DNA from: a bacterium
Lineage (GTDB): Bacteria > SM23-31 > JAUVVT01
NCBI GenBank assembly: GCA_030604505.1
Contig: JAUVVT010000006.1
Span: forward strand, 1-15,623
Direction of reading: 5' to 3'
DNA length: 15,623 nt
This document shows positions 6,654 to 13,430 of this stretch, in pieces (the first letter of the stretch is position 1; the number at the start of each line of letters is the position of its first letter). Position numbers and translations under genes: made by a program. The notes beneath the pieces were generated by a model that was given only the letters and a program-made list of their open reading frames with translations, made no database searches and was not told the DNA's origin.

Positions 6654-7883
6654 ATGAATCAGGAAATTATTGAAGCTTTCAAGGATATTGCCAAAGAAAA
6701 AAATATAGACAGGGAATACCTTGTGGAGATAATAGAGAATGTATTTTATCTTATGATAAAGAAGAAATTCGGAACCACAGACAACTTTGACGTAATTGCA
6801 AATATGGAAAAAGGAGAAATTGAGATTTACAGGTCAAAACAGATAGTTGAAAAAGTTGAGGATTCAAATACGGAGATTAGTATAGAAGACGCTCAGAAGG
6901 TAGAGCCTGATCTTGAATTGGGTGAGATGTTTGTTGAGATAATTAATCCGGAAAGCTTTGGCAGAAGAACAATTATTGCGGCAAAGCAGAATTTGACTCA
7001 AAAAATTAGAGAAGCAGAAAAAGAAATTATATTTGAAGAGTTTAAGAATAGAGTTGGAGAAATTATTATCGGAGATGTAAATCAGATAAATAGAGATGAA
7101 ATATTTGTACTTGTTGAAAAAACCGAAATTCTCCTCCCCAAAAAGGAACAGATTTATAACGAAAGATATAGAAGGGGAGATAGTGTAAGAGCTATAATTA
7201 AAGAGGTAGTGAGGACATCGCGTGGCCCTGAGGTAGTTGTATCAAGAGCAGATCCAAAATTTTTGGTCAAACAGTTCGAGATTGAAGTGCCCGAAATTTA
7301 CGACGGAATTATCGAACTTAAAGCTGTTGCCAGAGAAGCAGGAGACAGAGCTAAAGTTGCAGTTATATCCAACGATAAAAGGATAGACCCGGTGGGTGCA
7401 TGCGTAGGTATGAAAGGTATTCGAATTCAATCGATTGTGAAAGAATTGAATAATGAAAAGATCGATATTATAAATTGGAGCGTAGACCCTGAAGTTTTTA
7501 TTTCACAGGCATTAAGCCCATCTAAACCGGTAAGCATAGACGTAAACGTAGAAGAAAAAACTGCAGCTGCTGTAATCCCCGATGACCAGATTTCACTTGC
7601 AATTGGAAAAGGCGGACAAAATATTAGACTTGCTTCTATTCTGACAGGGTATAAAATTGAGACAATAAAACAATCGGATTTAACCAAAAAGGAAGAAGAA
7701 AAAATTGATGTAACGATGATTGATGAACTCTCTAATACTGTTCAGGAGAAACTAATTGAACATGGCTTTGATACTGCAGACAAGGTTCTTGATGCCGGGA
7801 AAGAAGCCTTATTGACTATTCCGGGTATTGGGAATAAAAAAGCAGATAAAATAATTGAATTATTGGGAAGTTTTTATGAGTAA
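6654..7883 (+). CDS. nusA: Transcription termination/antitermination factor NusA
   Basis: NusA is an RNA-polymerase-associated elongation factor that promotes pausing and intrinsic termination and takes part in antitermination of rRNA operons. With the ATG at 6654 the protein has 409 aa. The N-terminal RNAP-binding domain (about 1-125) begins MNQEIIEAFKDIAKEKNIDR, the standard family start. An S1 domain (about 130-195) ends near RGPEVVVSRADP. KH1 contains KRIDPVGACVGMKGIRI, and KH2 contains LAIGKGGQNIRLAS (about 316-328). A single helix-hairpin-helix stretch with LLTIPGIGNKKADKI closes the protein. A TTG lies 18 bp upstream in frame, but it overlaps the likely ribosome-binding site GAGG (6638-6641) and adds six non-conserved residues, so I prefer the ATG. 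The stop overlaps infB by 8 bp. The ylxR and ylxQ genes that often separate nusA from infB are absent. Confidence 0.97.
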   Translation: MNQEIIEAFKDIAKEKNIDREYLVEIIENVFYLMIKKKFGTTDNFDVIANMEKGEIEIYRSKQIVEKVEDSNTEISIEDAQKVEPDLELGEMFVEIINPESFGRRTIIAAKQNLTQKIREAEKEIIFEEFKNRVGEIIIGDVNQINRDEIFVLVEKTEILLPKKEQIYNERYRRGDSVRAIIKEVVRTSRGPEVVVSRADPKFLVKQFEIEVPEIYDGIIELKAVAREAGDRAKVAVISNDKRIDPVGACVGMKGIRIQSIVKELNNEKIDIINWSVDPEVFISQALSPSKPVSIDVNVEEKTAAAVIPDDQISLAIGKGGQNIRLASILTGYKIETIKQSDLTKKEEEKIDVTMIDELSNTVQEKLIEHGFDTADKVLDAGKEALLTIPGIGNKKADKIIELLGSFYE

Positions 7884-8283
7884 AGATAAAGTAGAAACAT
7901 TAGAAAAACCAAAAAGAGTACATCAAATTGCAAAGGAACTGAATATAGCGAGTGTTGAAGTGCTTGACTTTTTGAAGGAGCGGAAATATCCTATCAAAAA
8001 TATGAATATTATGACCAGGGTTGATGAGAAGATGTACAGCGAAATCTTAGAGAGATTCCAGTCTGAAAAGGTGAGTGCCGAGAAGAAAATTGAATATAAG
8101 AGAAAAAAGCTGAAAATTACGGATTTTGAGAAAAAGGAAGAAAAAGAAGTTATTGAGATTCCGATAAAATATAATAAACTAAAAGTTAAAGAGAAAAAGA
8201 TTGAAATAAGATATACTGAAATAGAAGAGAAAGTTGAGAAAGAACCGGTTATTGTTGAAGAGAAACCAAAAGAGATAAAGTAA
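7876..8283 (+). CDS. infB: Translation initiation factor IF-2, N-terminal fragment up to an in-frame TAA
   Basis: This is the first part of infB, 135 codons from ATG 7876 (overlapping the nusA stop as ATGAGTAA) to TAA 8281-8283. Residues 13-63 form an IF2_N-type module (RVHQIAKELNIASVEVLDFLKERKYPIKN, given here as separate motifs: VHQIAKEL, VEVLDFL, KERKYPIKN). This is followed by the Lys/Glu-rich linker usual in IF2. GGGAAG lies 5-10 bases before the ATG. The reading frame, charge pattern and codon style continue unchanged past the TAA into the rest of IF2. This is therefore one gene broken by a stop, not a separate gene. A substitution such as GAA or AAA to TAA would explain it, giving ...EIK-E/K-NVAEK... 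. Sequencing error, a real mutation and read-through all remain possible. The small protein alone would not be an initiation factor. Confidence 0.85.
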   Translation: MSKDKVETLEKPKRVHQIAKELNIASVEVLDFLKERKYPIKNMNIMTRVDEKMYSEILERFQSEKVSAEKKIEYKRKKLKITDFEKKEEKEVIEIPIKYNKLKVKEKKIEIRYTEIEEKVEKEPVIVEEKPKEIK

Positions 8284-8541
8284 AATGTTGCTGAAAAGGA
8301 AATAGAAGTAAAACCGACAATAGTAAAAGAAGAGAAGATTATAAAGAAGGAAAAGAAAGAGCTTCCGGAAGAAAAAGTCGAAATTAAACCAGTAAAAGCT
8401 GAACGAAAAGAAACCGAAGCAATTGAAAAGCTGGTTACAAAGAAGAAGGAATATCAGAGAAAATTATCAAGAGAAGGCAAAAAGGTTACTGAAAAGATAA
8501 AATCCAAAAAAGAGAAGGGAGTTGCTGATAGAGACGGACAG
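8284..8541 (+). other. infB: Stop-free infB linker between the in-frame TAA and the first downstream start codon
   Basis: Eighty-six codons in the infB frame contain no stop and no ATG, GTG or TTG. They encode the same Lys/Glu/Val/Pro-rich linker as upstream (NVAEKEIEVKPTIVKEE at its start). In AT-rich DNA a non-translated stretch of this length would be expected to gather TAA or TAG. Its integrity argues that the segment is, or very recently was, translated. It cannot be reached by reinitiation at a normal start codon, only by read-through or if the stop is not real. Confidence 0.75.
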
Positions 8542-10464
8542 GTGCTGGTTAAAGCTGAGAAAAAGAAAGAGAGAAAAAGATACAGAAGGAAGAGAATTGA
8601 CCAGAAAGAGGTCGATGCTTCTATTAAAGAAACCTTCGCACGAATGGAAACTTCCAAGGTAAGAAGAAAATATAAGAAAGTTAAAGAAGAAGAAGAGATT
8701 GCTGAAGAAAAAAGATTAATCAAAGTCAGTGAATTTATTTCCATTGGGGAACTTTCTGAATTTATGAATGTTGAACCAACAGAAGTTATCAAAAAATGTA
8801 TGGAAATGGGATTACTAGTAACGATTAATCAGAGGTTGGATTTTGAAACCATAACAATGGTAGCAGATGAATTTGATTATGAAGTTGAATTGCTTCCTGA
8901 ATATGGAATTGATTCAGTAGAAAAAGAGCAAGAAGATGAAGAAGGCTTAGAAGAAAGAACTCCTATTGTTACTATAATGGGACATGTTGACCATGGTAAA
9001 ACTTCACTTCTTGATTTTATAAGGAAAAGTAATATAGTCGCAGGCGAGATTGGTAGTATAACTCAACATATTGGGGCTTATGAAGTTGAATATTCGGATA
9101 AAGGAATTACATTTTTAGATACACCGGGCCATGAAGCATTCACAGCAATGAGAGCCCGAGGAGCACACATTACGGATATTGTAATATTAGTCGTTGCTGC
9201 GGATGATAATGTTATGCCTCAGACTGTTGAAGCTATAAACCATGCAAAGTCGGCACAGGTGCCAATCATTATTGCAATCAATAAAATAGATAAACCAAAT
9301 TCTGACTCTGAAAAAATAAAAAAGCAGCTTTCCGATATAGATATATTGGTTGAAAGTTGGGGCGGGAAGTATCCTTCCGTAGAAATCTCTGCAAAGACAG
9401 GTCAGGGTATTGACGAATTACTCGAGCTTATTCTCATACAGGCAGAACTCTTGGAATTAAAAGCTAATCCGGATAAGACTGCAAAGGGTGTGATAATAGA
9501 AGCTAAACTTGACAAAGGAAGGGGTCCTGTAGCTACAGTATTAGTGGCCAATGGAACACTTGACATTTCAGATACATTTATTGCGGGGCAATACTACGGT
9601 AAGGTTAGAGCAATGTTTAATGAGAGAGGGAAAAATGTTACAAAAGCTTCTCCTTCAGCCCCCATACAGGTCTTAGGATTTTCAGGCCTTCCGCAGGCAG
9701 GTGATACTTTTATGGTTCTTGATAGTGAAAGAGAAACCAAAGAAATAAGTCTGAAAAGACAGCAGTTAAAAAGAGAACAAGATTATCGCAGAATTCATCA
9801 TCTTACATTGGATGAAATTTCACGGCAGATTAAATTCGGCACAATTAAAGAATTATCTCTGATTATCAAAGCAGATACAGACGGCTCAGTAGAAGCACTT
9901 TCAGATTCACTCTTAAAACTCAGTTCTACAGAAAAAAATGTAATAGTGAAAATAATTCATAAAGGAATTGGGACTATATCAGAAACGGATGTTTTGTTAG
10001 CATCTGCTTCTAATGCAATTATAATCGGTTTTCATGTAAGACCAAACGTAAAAAGCAGAAAAATTGCTGAAAAAGAAAAGGTAGATGTAAGATTATATAA
10101 TATTATTTATGATGCTATTGATGACGTTAAAAAGGCATTAGAAGGTCTGCTCGAACCTGAATTTAAAGAAGAAATTACCGGAACAGCCGTAGTTAGAGAT
10201 GTATTCAAGATTTCGAAAATCGGAAATATAGCTGGTTCGTATATTGAATCAGGAAAGGTTTTAAGAAATGATAATATAAGGATTATAAGAGATGGAAAAG
10301 TCATTTATGAAGGCAAAATAAATTCACTTAAGCGATTTAAAGACGATACAAAAGAAGTAGCTGCCGGTTTTGAATGTGGAATCGACGTCGAAAATTTTAA
10401 TGATATTAAAGTTGATGACATTCTCGAATCATATAAAATAGTTGAAATAAAAAGAAAAGTTTGA
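8542..10464 (+). CDS. infB: Translation initiation factor IF-2, core and C-terminal part (GTPase, domains II-IV)
   Basis: IF2 is the GTPase that brings fMet-tRNA to the 30S subunit and drives subunit joining. This is the part of the split infB that follows the first available start (GTG 8542); it is 640 aa, in the same frame as 7876-8283. Local residues: basic linker; second IF2_N module (about 58-118, LIKVSEFISIGELSEFMNVEPTEV region); G1 GHVDHGKT (147-154); G2 GSITQHIGA (171-179); G3 DTPGH (193-197); G4 NKID (247-250); G5 SAKTG (283-287); then domains II, III and IV ending FNDIKVDDILESYKIVEIKRKV. All GTPase motifs are intact, so this product would resemble the shorter IF2 isoforms that E. 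coli makes by internal initiation. The GTG has no well-placed ribosome-binding site; in-frame ATGs at 8644 and 8764 are alternatives. Uninterrupted, infB would span 7876-10464 with 863 codons including the final stop. Confidence 0.93.
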   Translation: MLVKAEKKKERKRYRRKRIDQKEVDASIKETFARMETSKVRRKYKKVKEEEEIAEEKRLIKVSEFISIGELSEFMNVEPTEVIKKCMEMGLLVTINQRLDFETITMVADEFDYEVELLPEYGIDSVEKEQEDEEGLEERTPIVTIMGHVDHGKTSLLDFIRKSNIVAGEIGSITQHIGAYEVEYSDKGITFLDTPGHEAFTAMRARGAHITDIVILVVAADDNVMPQTVEAINHAKSAQVPIIIAINKIDKPNSDSEKIKKQLSDIDILVESWGGKYPSVEISAKTGQGIDELLELILIQAELLELKANPDKTAKGVIIEAKLDKGRGPVATVLVANGTLDISDTFIAGQYYGKVRAMFNERGKNVTKASPSAPIQVLGFSGLPQAGDTFMVLDSERETKEISLKRQQLKREQDYRRIHHLTLDEISRQIKFGTIKELSLIIKADTDGSVEALSDSLLKLSSTEKNVIVKIIHKGIGTISETDVLLASASNAIIIGFHVRPNVKSRKIAEKEKVDVRLYNIIYDAIDDVKKALEGLLEPEFKEEITGTAVVRDVFKISKIGNIAGSYIESGKVLRNDNIRIIRDGKVIYEGKINSLKRFKDDTKEVAAGFECGIDVENFNDIKVDDILESYKIVEIKRKV

Positions 10465-10494
10465 TAATTAAATTTATCTTTGTTATAAACACAA

Positions 10495-10776
10495 ATGATT
10501 GTCGGAATTTGTGAAATAGAGGTTTTTATTCCTCAGGTAAGTTCTTTGAAAGAAAAAAGAGCAATAATTAAAAGCTTGAAGGACAAGATTTCAAGACGGT
10601 TTAATGTTTCGATAGCAGAAATTTGTTATCAGGATAAATGGCAGAGGGCACTTTTTGGAATTGCAAAGGTCAGCAGCGATAATGTTTCTATCGATAAGGT
10701 CTTCGAATTCATTGATAAATTGATTGATGAAGATGGAAGAGTTATGATAGTAAGATGTGATAAAAGGTTAGCGTGA
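10495..10776 (+). CDS. ylxP: DUF503 / YlxP-like protein
   Basis: This is a small protein of 93 aa matching the YlxP (DUF503) family, which sits between infB and rbfA in many bacteria. It begins MIVGICEIEVFIPQVSSLKEKR, and the hallmark SLKEKRAIIKSLKDKI (17-32) is followed by RRFNVSIAEI and QDKWQRALFGIA. The family has a ferredoxin-like alpha/beta fold. In Bacillus subtilis ylxP lies in the nusA-infB-rbfA operon, and a ribosome-assembly role has been suggested but is not settled. The ATG is 30 bp after the infB stop with no Shine-Dalgarno sequence. It is shorter at the C-terminus than some family members, otherwise ordinary. The start is fixed by the conserved first strand. Confidence 0.92.
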   Translation: MIVGICEIEVFIPQVSSLKEKRAIIKSLKDKISRRFNVSIAEICYQDKWQRALFGIAKVSSDNVSIDKVFEFIDKLIDEDGRVMIVRCDKRLA

Positions 10777-10793
10777 AAATTTTTTAAATTTAT

Positions 10794-10895
10794 GATTTAC
10801 GATTTTAGATTTACGATTTGATAGAGGAAAGTATTCATCAACAAGTACTCGGGATTATTCGTGAATCGTCATTCATAATTCTTAATTTGTTAATC
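10794..10895. repeat. Heptad-periodic palindrome between ylxP and rbfA (GATTTAC/GTAAATC family, copy 2)
   Basis: The left arm is four tandem heptads: GATTTAC at 10794, GATTTTA at 10801, GATTTAC at 10808 and GATTTGA at 10815. The right arm is five more diverged heptads of the complementary form: GTGAATC at 10861, GTCATTC at 10868, ATAATTC at 10875, TTAATTT at 10882 and GTTAATC at 10889. The unit equals the reverse complement of the GTAAATC unit in the uvrC leader. The loop (10822-10860) is unrelated to copy 1. The element occupies most of the 170-bp gap before rbfA. Confidence 0.75.
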
Positions 10896-10946
10896 CACGA
10901 CAAAAAAATACATTATGTGATTGTCTTTTTCAGACGGGCAATAATA

Positions 10947-11279
10947 ATGGAATTTAAAAGAAGTTACAGAGTAGCTGGTGATATAAAAAGTGAGTTGAGT
11001 AATATTATATTAAGAGAAATCAGAGACCCGCTGATTGGATTTGTAACAATAACGGATGTAATCGTTTCCGATGATTTGAAGATTGCAAAAGTATATTATA
11101 GCACATTGGGTAATGAAACTGAAAAGCAAAAATCACATAAGGGATTGACGCGGGCAAGAGGATTTTTAAGAAAGGAACTTGCATCACGTATCAGATTAAA
11201 AAACATTCCTGAACTCAGGTTTTTTATAGATGATTCATTTGATAAAAGCTCAAAGTTTGATGAACTTTTAAATAGTTGA
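10947..11279 (+). CDS. rbfA: Ribosome-binding factor A
   Basis: RbfA is a KH-fold protein that binds the 30S neck and helps 16S rRNA 5'-end maturation, notably at low temperature. The protein has 110 aa from ATG 10947. It begins MEFKRSYRVAGDIKSELSNI, followed by REIRDPLIGFVTITDVIVSDDLKIAKVYYS (motifs: RDP, VTITDV, VSDDLKIAKVYYS), then GFLRKELASRIRLKNIPELRFFIDDS. This is the full family pattern, and it ends soon after the last KH strand as in compact RbfA proteins. The frame is open upstream to 10818, but that stretch runs through the heptad repeat and encodes nothing conserved, so the ATG at 10947 is the start. It lacks a convincing ribosome-binding site. It sits between ylxP and truB as expected for this operon. 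Confidence 0.94.
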   Translation: MEFKRSYRVAGDIKSELSNIILREIRDPLIGFVTITDVIVSDDLKIAKVYYSTLGNETEKQKSHKGLTRARGFLRKELASRIRLKNIPELRFFIDDSFDKSSKFDELLNS

Positions 11280-11378
11280 AAAATTATTTGTTGATTACAA
11301 GACCAACACACTCATTTTCTGTGCCTGTGCTGTACATTAGTATCAACAAAACAGAGAAATTATAAAAAAATTATTGAA

Positions 11379-12047
11379 TTGATATTAAATATTTTTAAGC
11401 CCCCTGTTTTTACATCTTTTGATGTTATAAGAGCACTCAGAAGAGCCGGGGTAAAAATGAAAGCCGGACATGCAGGAAGTCTTGACCCATTTGCAACTGG
11501 GGTTTTATTGGTATGCTTGGGAGATTATACAAAAAAAATTTCGCAGTTAATGGAACTTAAAAAGGAATATGAAGGTTTAATTGAATTTGGCATTATTACG
11601 GATACCTATGATATTAGCGGGAAAATTAAAGAGAAAAAAGATGTTAAAGAATATTCATTGGATATATTAGAAAAAGTTTTCTCTGAATTTACTGGTAAGA
11701 TAGAGCAAATCCCTCCTATGTATTCTGCAGTGAAATATTCCGGTGTTCCACTTTACAAAATTGCAAGAACAGGAAAGGAAATTGAAAGAAAACCAAAAAA
11801 AGTTGAAATATATTCACTCGAGATATTAAAATATGAAAGTCCCTTTTTGACATTCAGAGCTGTTTGTTCAAAGGGTACTTATATAAGGTCTTTAGTCTAT
11901 GACATTGGAAATCGATTGGGATGCGGTTCCTACCTGAGATCTCTTACAAGAACGAAGGTGGGTAATTATTCTGTTAAGGATTCTCTCTTTGTGGGTGATT
12001 TTGAAAAGTTTTTCAACGAGCAAAAGATTTATGGAAATTGTAAGTAA
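11379..12047 (+). CDS. truB: tRNA pseudouridine(55) synthase TruB
   Basis: TruB converts U55 of the tRNA T-loop to pseudouridine and also acts as a tRNA chaperone. The protein has 222 aa. Motifs: LNIFKPPVFTSFDVIRALRR (3-22), then GHAGSLDPFATGVL (30-43) with catalytic Asp36, KEYEG (62-66), YSAVKYSG (115-122) and KGTYIRSLVYDIG (165-177). The catalytic motif has GSLDP where GTLDP is usual, a mild change. The length leaves no room for the C-terminal PUA domain of E. coli-type TruB; short TruB proteins are known in Bacteroidetes-related bacteria. The start is TTG at 11379. No ATG lies upstream in frame, and the TTG places the first conserved strand correctly. The gene ends inside the start of ribF (17-bp overlap). 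Confidence 0.95.
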   Translation: MILNIFKPPVFTSFDVIRALRRAGVKMKAGHAGSLDPFATGVLLVCLGDYTKKISQLMELKKEYEGLIEFGIITDTYDISGKIKEKKDVKEYSLDILEKVFSEFTGKIEQIPPMYSAVKYSGVPLYKIARTGKEIERKPKKVEIYSLEILKYESPFLTFRAVCSKGTYIRSLVYDIGNRLGCGSYLRSLTRTKVGNYSVKDSLFVGDFEKFFNEQKIYGNCK

Positions 12048-12963
12048 TATAGAAAATTTTAATTGCAAGAAAGGTTCAGTTTTAACCTCGGGTACGTTTG
12101 ACGGAATTCATCTTGGACATCAATTAATTATTAAAAGACTGATAGAAATTTCAAAGAGAGAAAAATTAAAATCTATTCTTGTAACATTTTCTCCTCACCC
12201 ACAAACTGTTGTAAAATCGAAAAAAAAAGAAATAAAAATACTTACTACTATTGAAGAAAAAAAGGATGTTCTAAAAGACTTTGATTTAGATTATTTTTTA
12301 ATAATAAAATTTACGGAAGAATTTTCAAAGATAACGTCTTTAGAATTTATTAAAGATTTTTTGGTAGATAAATTTAATATTAAAGAGATTGTAATTGGAT
12401 ATAATCATGCTTTTGGGCGGGACCGAAATGGTTCTATTGAAACTCTTAAGAAACTTAGCGAAAAATTCAGTTATAATATTACGATTGTTGAACCTGTTAT
12501 GTATATGGACGGCTTGATAAGCAGTACAAGAATCAGAAAGGCATTAAATTCTGGAGATATTGCAGATGCTTTGAGAATGCTCGGAAGAAATTATTTGTTT
12601 TCAGGAAATGTTATTAAGGGAAAAGGAATCGGAAAAGCCATTAATATTCCAACTGCAAATATAAAAATAGATGATGAATTAAAGCTTATTCCGAAAAATG
12701 GTATCTATATCTGCAAAATAATAGTAAAAGGCAAAATGTATAACGGTCTATTAAATATTGGAGTGAATCCAACATTTAATTCGCATAAATTATCAATAGA
12801 AGCGAATATTTTTAATTTTAATGACAGCATATATGATGAAAAAATAACAGTAGAGATTATTAAACGATTAAGAGACGAAAAAAGATTTGAAAATATTGAA
12901 TCCCTTGTTCAACAAATTCAAAAAGACAAGGAAAAATGTATGAAATTCTTCAGTAGATGTTAG
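12031..12963 (+). CDS. ribF: Bifunctional riboflavin kinase / FAD synthetase RibF
   Basis: RibF phosphorylates riboflavin to FMN and adenylylates FMN to FAD. The protein has 310 aa. The N-terminal nucleotidyltransferase domain (about 1-185) has GTFDGIHLGHQ (21-31), TFSPHP (52-57), IGYNHAFGRDRNG (122-134) and ISSTRIRKAL (163-172). The C-terminal riboflavin kinase domain (about 186-308) has GKGIGKAINIPTANI (197-211), NGIYIC (223-228), GVNPTF (244-249) and SIEANIF (255-261) with the expected catalytic Glu256. The ATG at 12031 lies inside the end of truB. An upstream in-frame GTG (11989) would add 14 non-conserved residues within truB and is not preferred. The 17-bp overlap suggests translational coupling. 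Both active sites look complete. Confidence 0.96.
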   Translation: MEIVSNIENFNCKKGSVLTSGTFDGIHLGHQLIIKRLIEISKREKLKSILVTFSPHPQTVVKSKKKEIKILTTIEEKKDVLKDFDLDYFLIIKFTEEFSKITSLEFIKDFLVDKFNIKEIVIGYNHAFGRDRNGSIETLKKLSEKFSYNITIVEPVMYMDGLISSTRIRKALNSGDIADALRMLGRNYLFSGNVIKGKGIGKAINIPTANIKIDDELKLIPKNGIYICKIIVKGKMYNGLLNIGVNPTFNSHKLSIEANIFNFNDSIYDEKITVEIIKRLRDEKRFENIESLVQQIQKDKEKCMKFFSRC

Positions 12964-12981
12964 TAAAATGAAATATTATTT

Positions 12982-12986
12982 GGAGG
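12982..12986 (+). promoter_or_regulatory. Shine-Dalgarno sequence deciding the rpsO start
   Basis: GGAGG at 12982-12986 lies 5 nt before ATG 12992. It shows that the upstream in-frame ATG (12968) is not the main start. It is one of the strongest ribosome-binding sites in the window, in keeping with a highly expressed ribosomal protein. Confidence 0.85.
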
Positions 12987-12991
12987 AAAGA

Positions 12992-13258
12992 ATGACATTA
13001 GTAAAAGAAAAGGTTGAAGATATTGTAAAAAAATTTGGTAAAAATAAGAAAGATACTGGCTCAACAGAAGCACAAATTGCAATTATCACGGAGAGAGTCA
13101 GATACCTGACCGAACATTTCAAGACACATAAAAAAGACCATCATTCACGGAGAGGATTATTGAAACTCGTTGAAAGAAGAAAAAAACTTTTGTCTTATCT
13201 TAAAAGAAAAAACATAGAAAAATTCCGTGAAGTTAAAACAGCCCTTAAAATCAGATAA
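12992..13258 (+). CDS. rpsO: 30S ribosomal protein S15
   Basis: S15 is a primary 16S rRNA-binding protein of the 30S platform and forms a bridge to the 50S subunit. With the ATG at 12992 the protein has 88 aa, the standard length. Conserved features: KKDTGSTEAQIA (19-30), the RVRYLTEHFKTHKKDHHSRRGLL region (35-57, with the rRNA-contacting HKKDHHSRRGL at 46-56) and the C-terminal helix RRKKLLSYLKRKN (62-74). The start is fixed by GGAGG five bases upstream and by the family N-terminus. It follows ribF after 28 bp, the usual order. The expected pnp (polynucleotide phosphorylase) does not follow; an ABC transporter gene does. No clear terminator hairpin was seen right after the stop. Confidence 0.97.
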   Translation: MTLVKEKVEDIVKKFGKNKKDTGSTEAQIAIITERVRYLTEHFKTHKKDHHSRRGLLKLVERRKKLLSYLKRKNIEKFREVKTALKIR

Positions 13259-13312
13259 AAAACTAAATTTAAAAAAATAGAATAGTTTTAACAAAAGTCA
13301 ATATGTAATACT

Positions 13313-13384
13313 TTTAAGCTTAAATGTCAAAATCAAAATGCCAAAAAGAATCAGGTGAAATAAGTTTTGACATTTGGATTTAAA
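13313..13384. repeat. Imperfect palindrome upstream of the ABC ATPase gene (AAATGTC heptad type)
   Basis: AAATGTCAAAA (13322-13332) and TTTTGACATTT (13365-13375) are perfect 11-bp inverted repeats 32 nt apart. They extend outward with TTTAA (13313-13317) pairing TTAAA (13380-13384) across four unmatched bases. The left arm again shows a 7-nt rhythm: AAATGTC at 13322, AAAATCA at 13329, AAATGCC at 13336. It is not the GATTTAC unit but has the same architecture. It is the only structure I see in the 172-bp gap between rpsO and the ABC operon. Confidence 0.65.
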
Positions 13385-13430
13385 AATAATAGTTGATATT
13401 ACTGAAAAAATATTGGAGGACAATACTTAA

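Noticed and set aside
7855..7875. Upstream TTG start for infB
   Set aside because: It would add seven non-conserved residues inside nusA; ATG 7876 has a better-placed GGGAAG and gives the normal IF2 N-terminus.
8281..8283. TAA reassigned to a sense codon
   Set aside because: TAA ends folP, uvrC, rimP, nusA, truB, rpsO and the permease gene at the expected places, so a general reassignment is not supported.
10818..10946. Extended rbfA reading frame starting at TTG 10818
   Set aside because: The added 43 codons run through the heptad repeat and match nothing in RbfA; ATG 10947 starts the conserved protein exactly.
11989..12030. GTG 11989 as ribF start
   Set aside because: It adds 14 residues that overlap truB and precede the family N-terminus; ATG 12031 is more likely.
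12968..12991. ATG 12968 as rpsO start
   Set aside because: It lies upstream of the strong GGAGG at 12982 and would lengthen S15 beyond its usual 88-89 residues.
13367..13398. Promoter from the exact TTGACA at 13367
   Set aside because: No acceptable -10 hexamer lies 15-19 bp downstream, and the hexamer is part of the palindrome arm.
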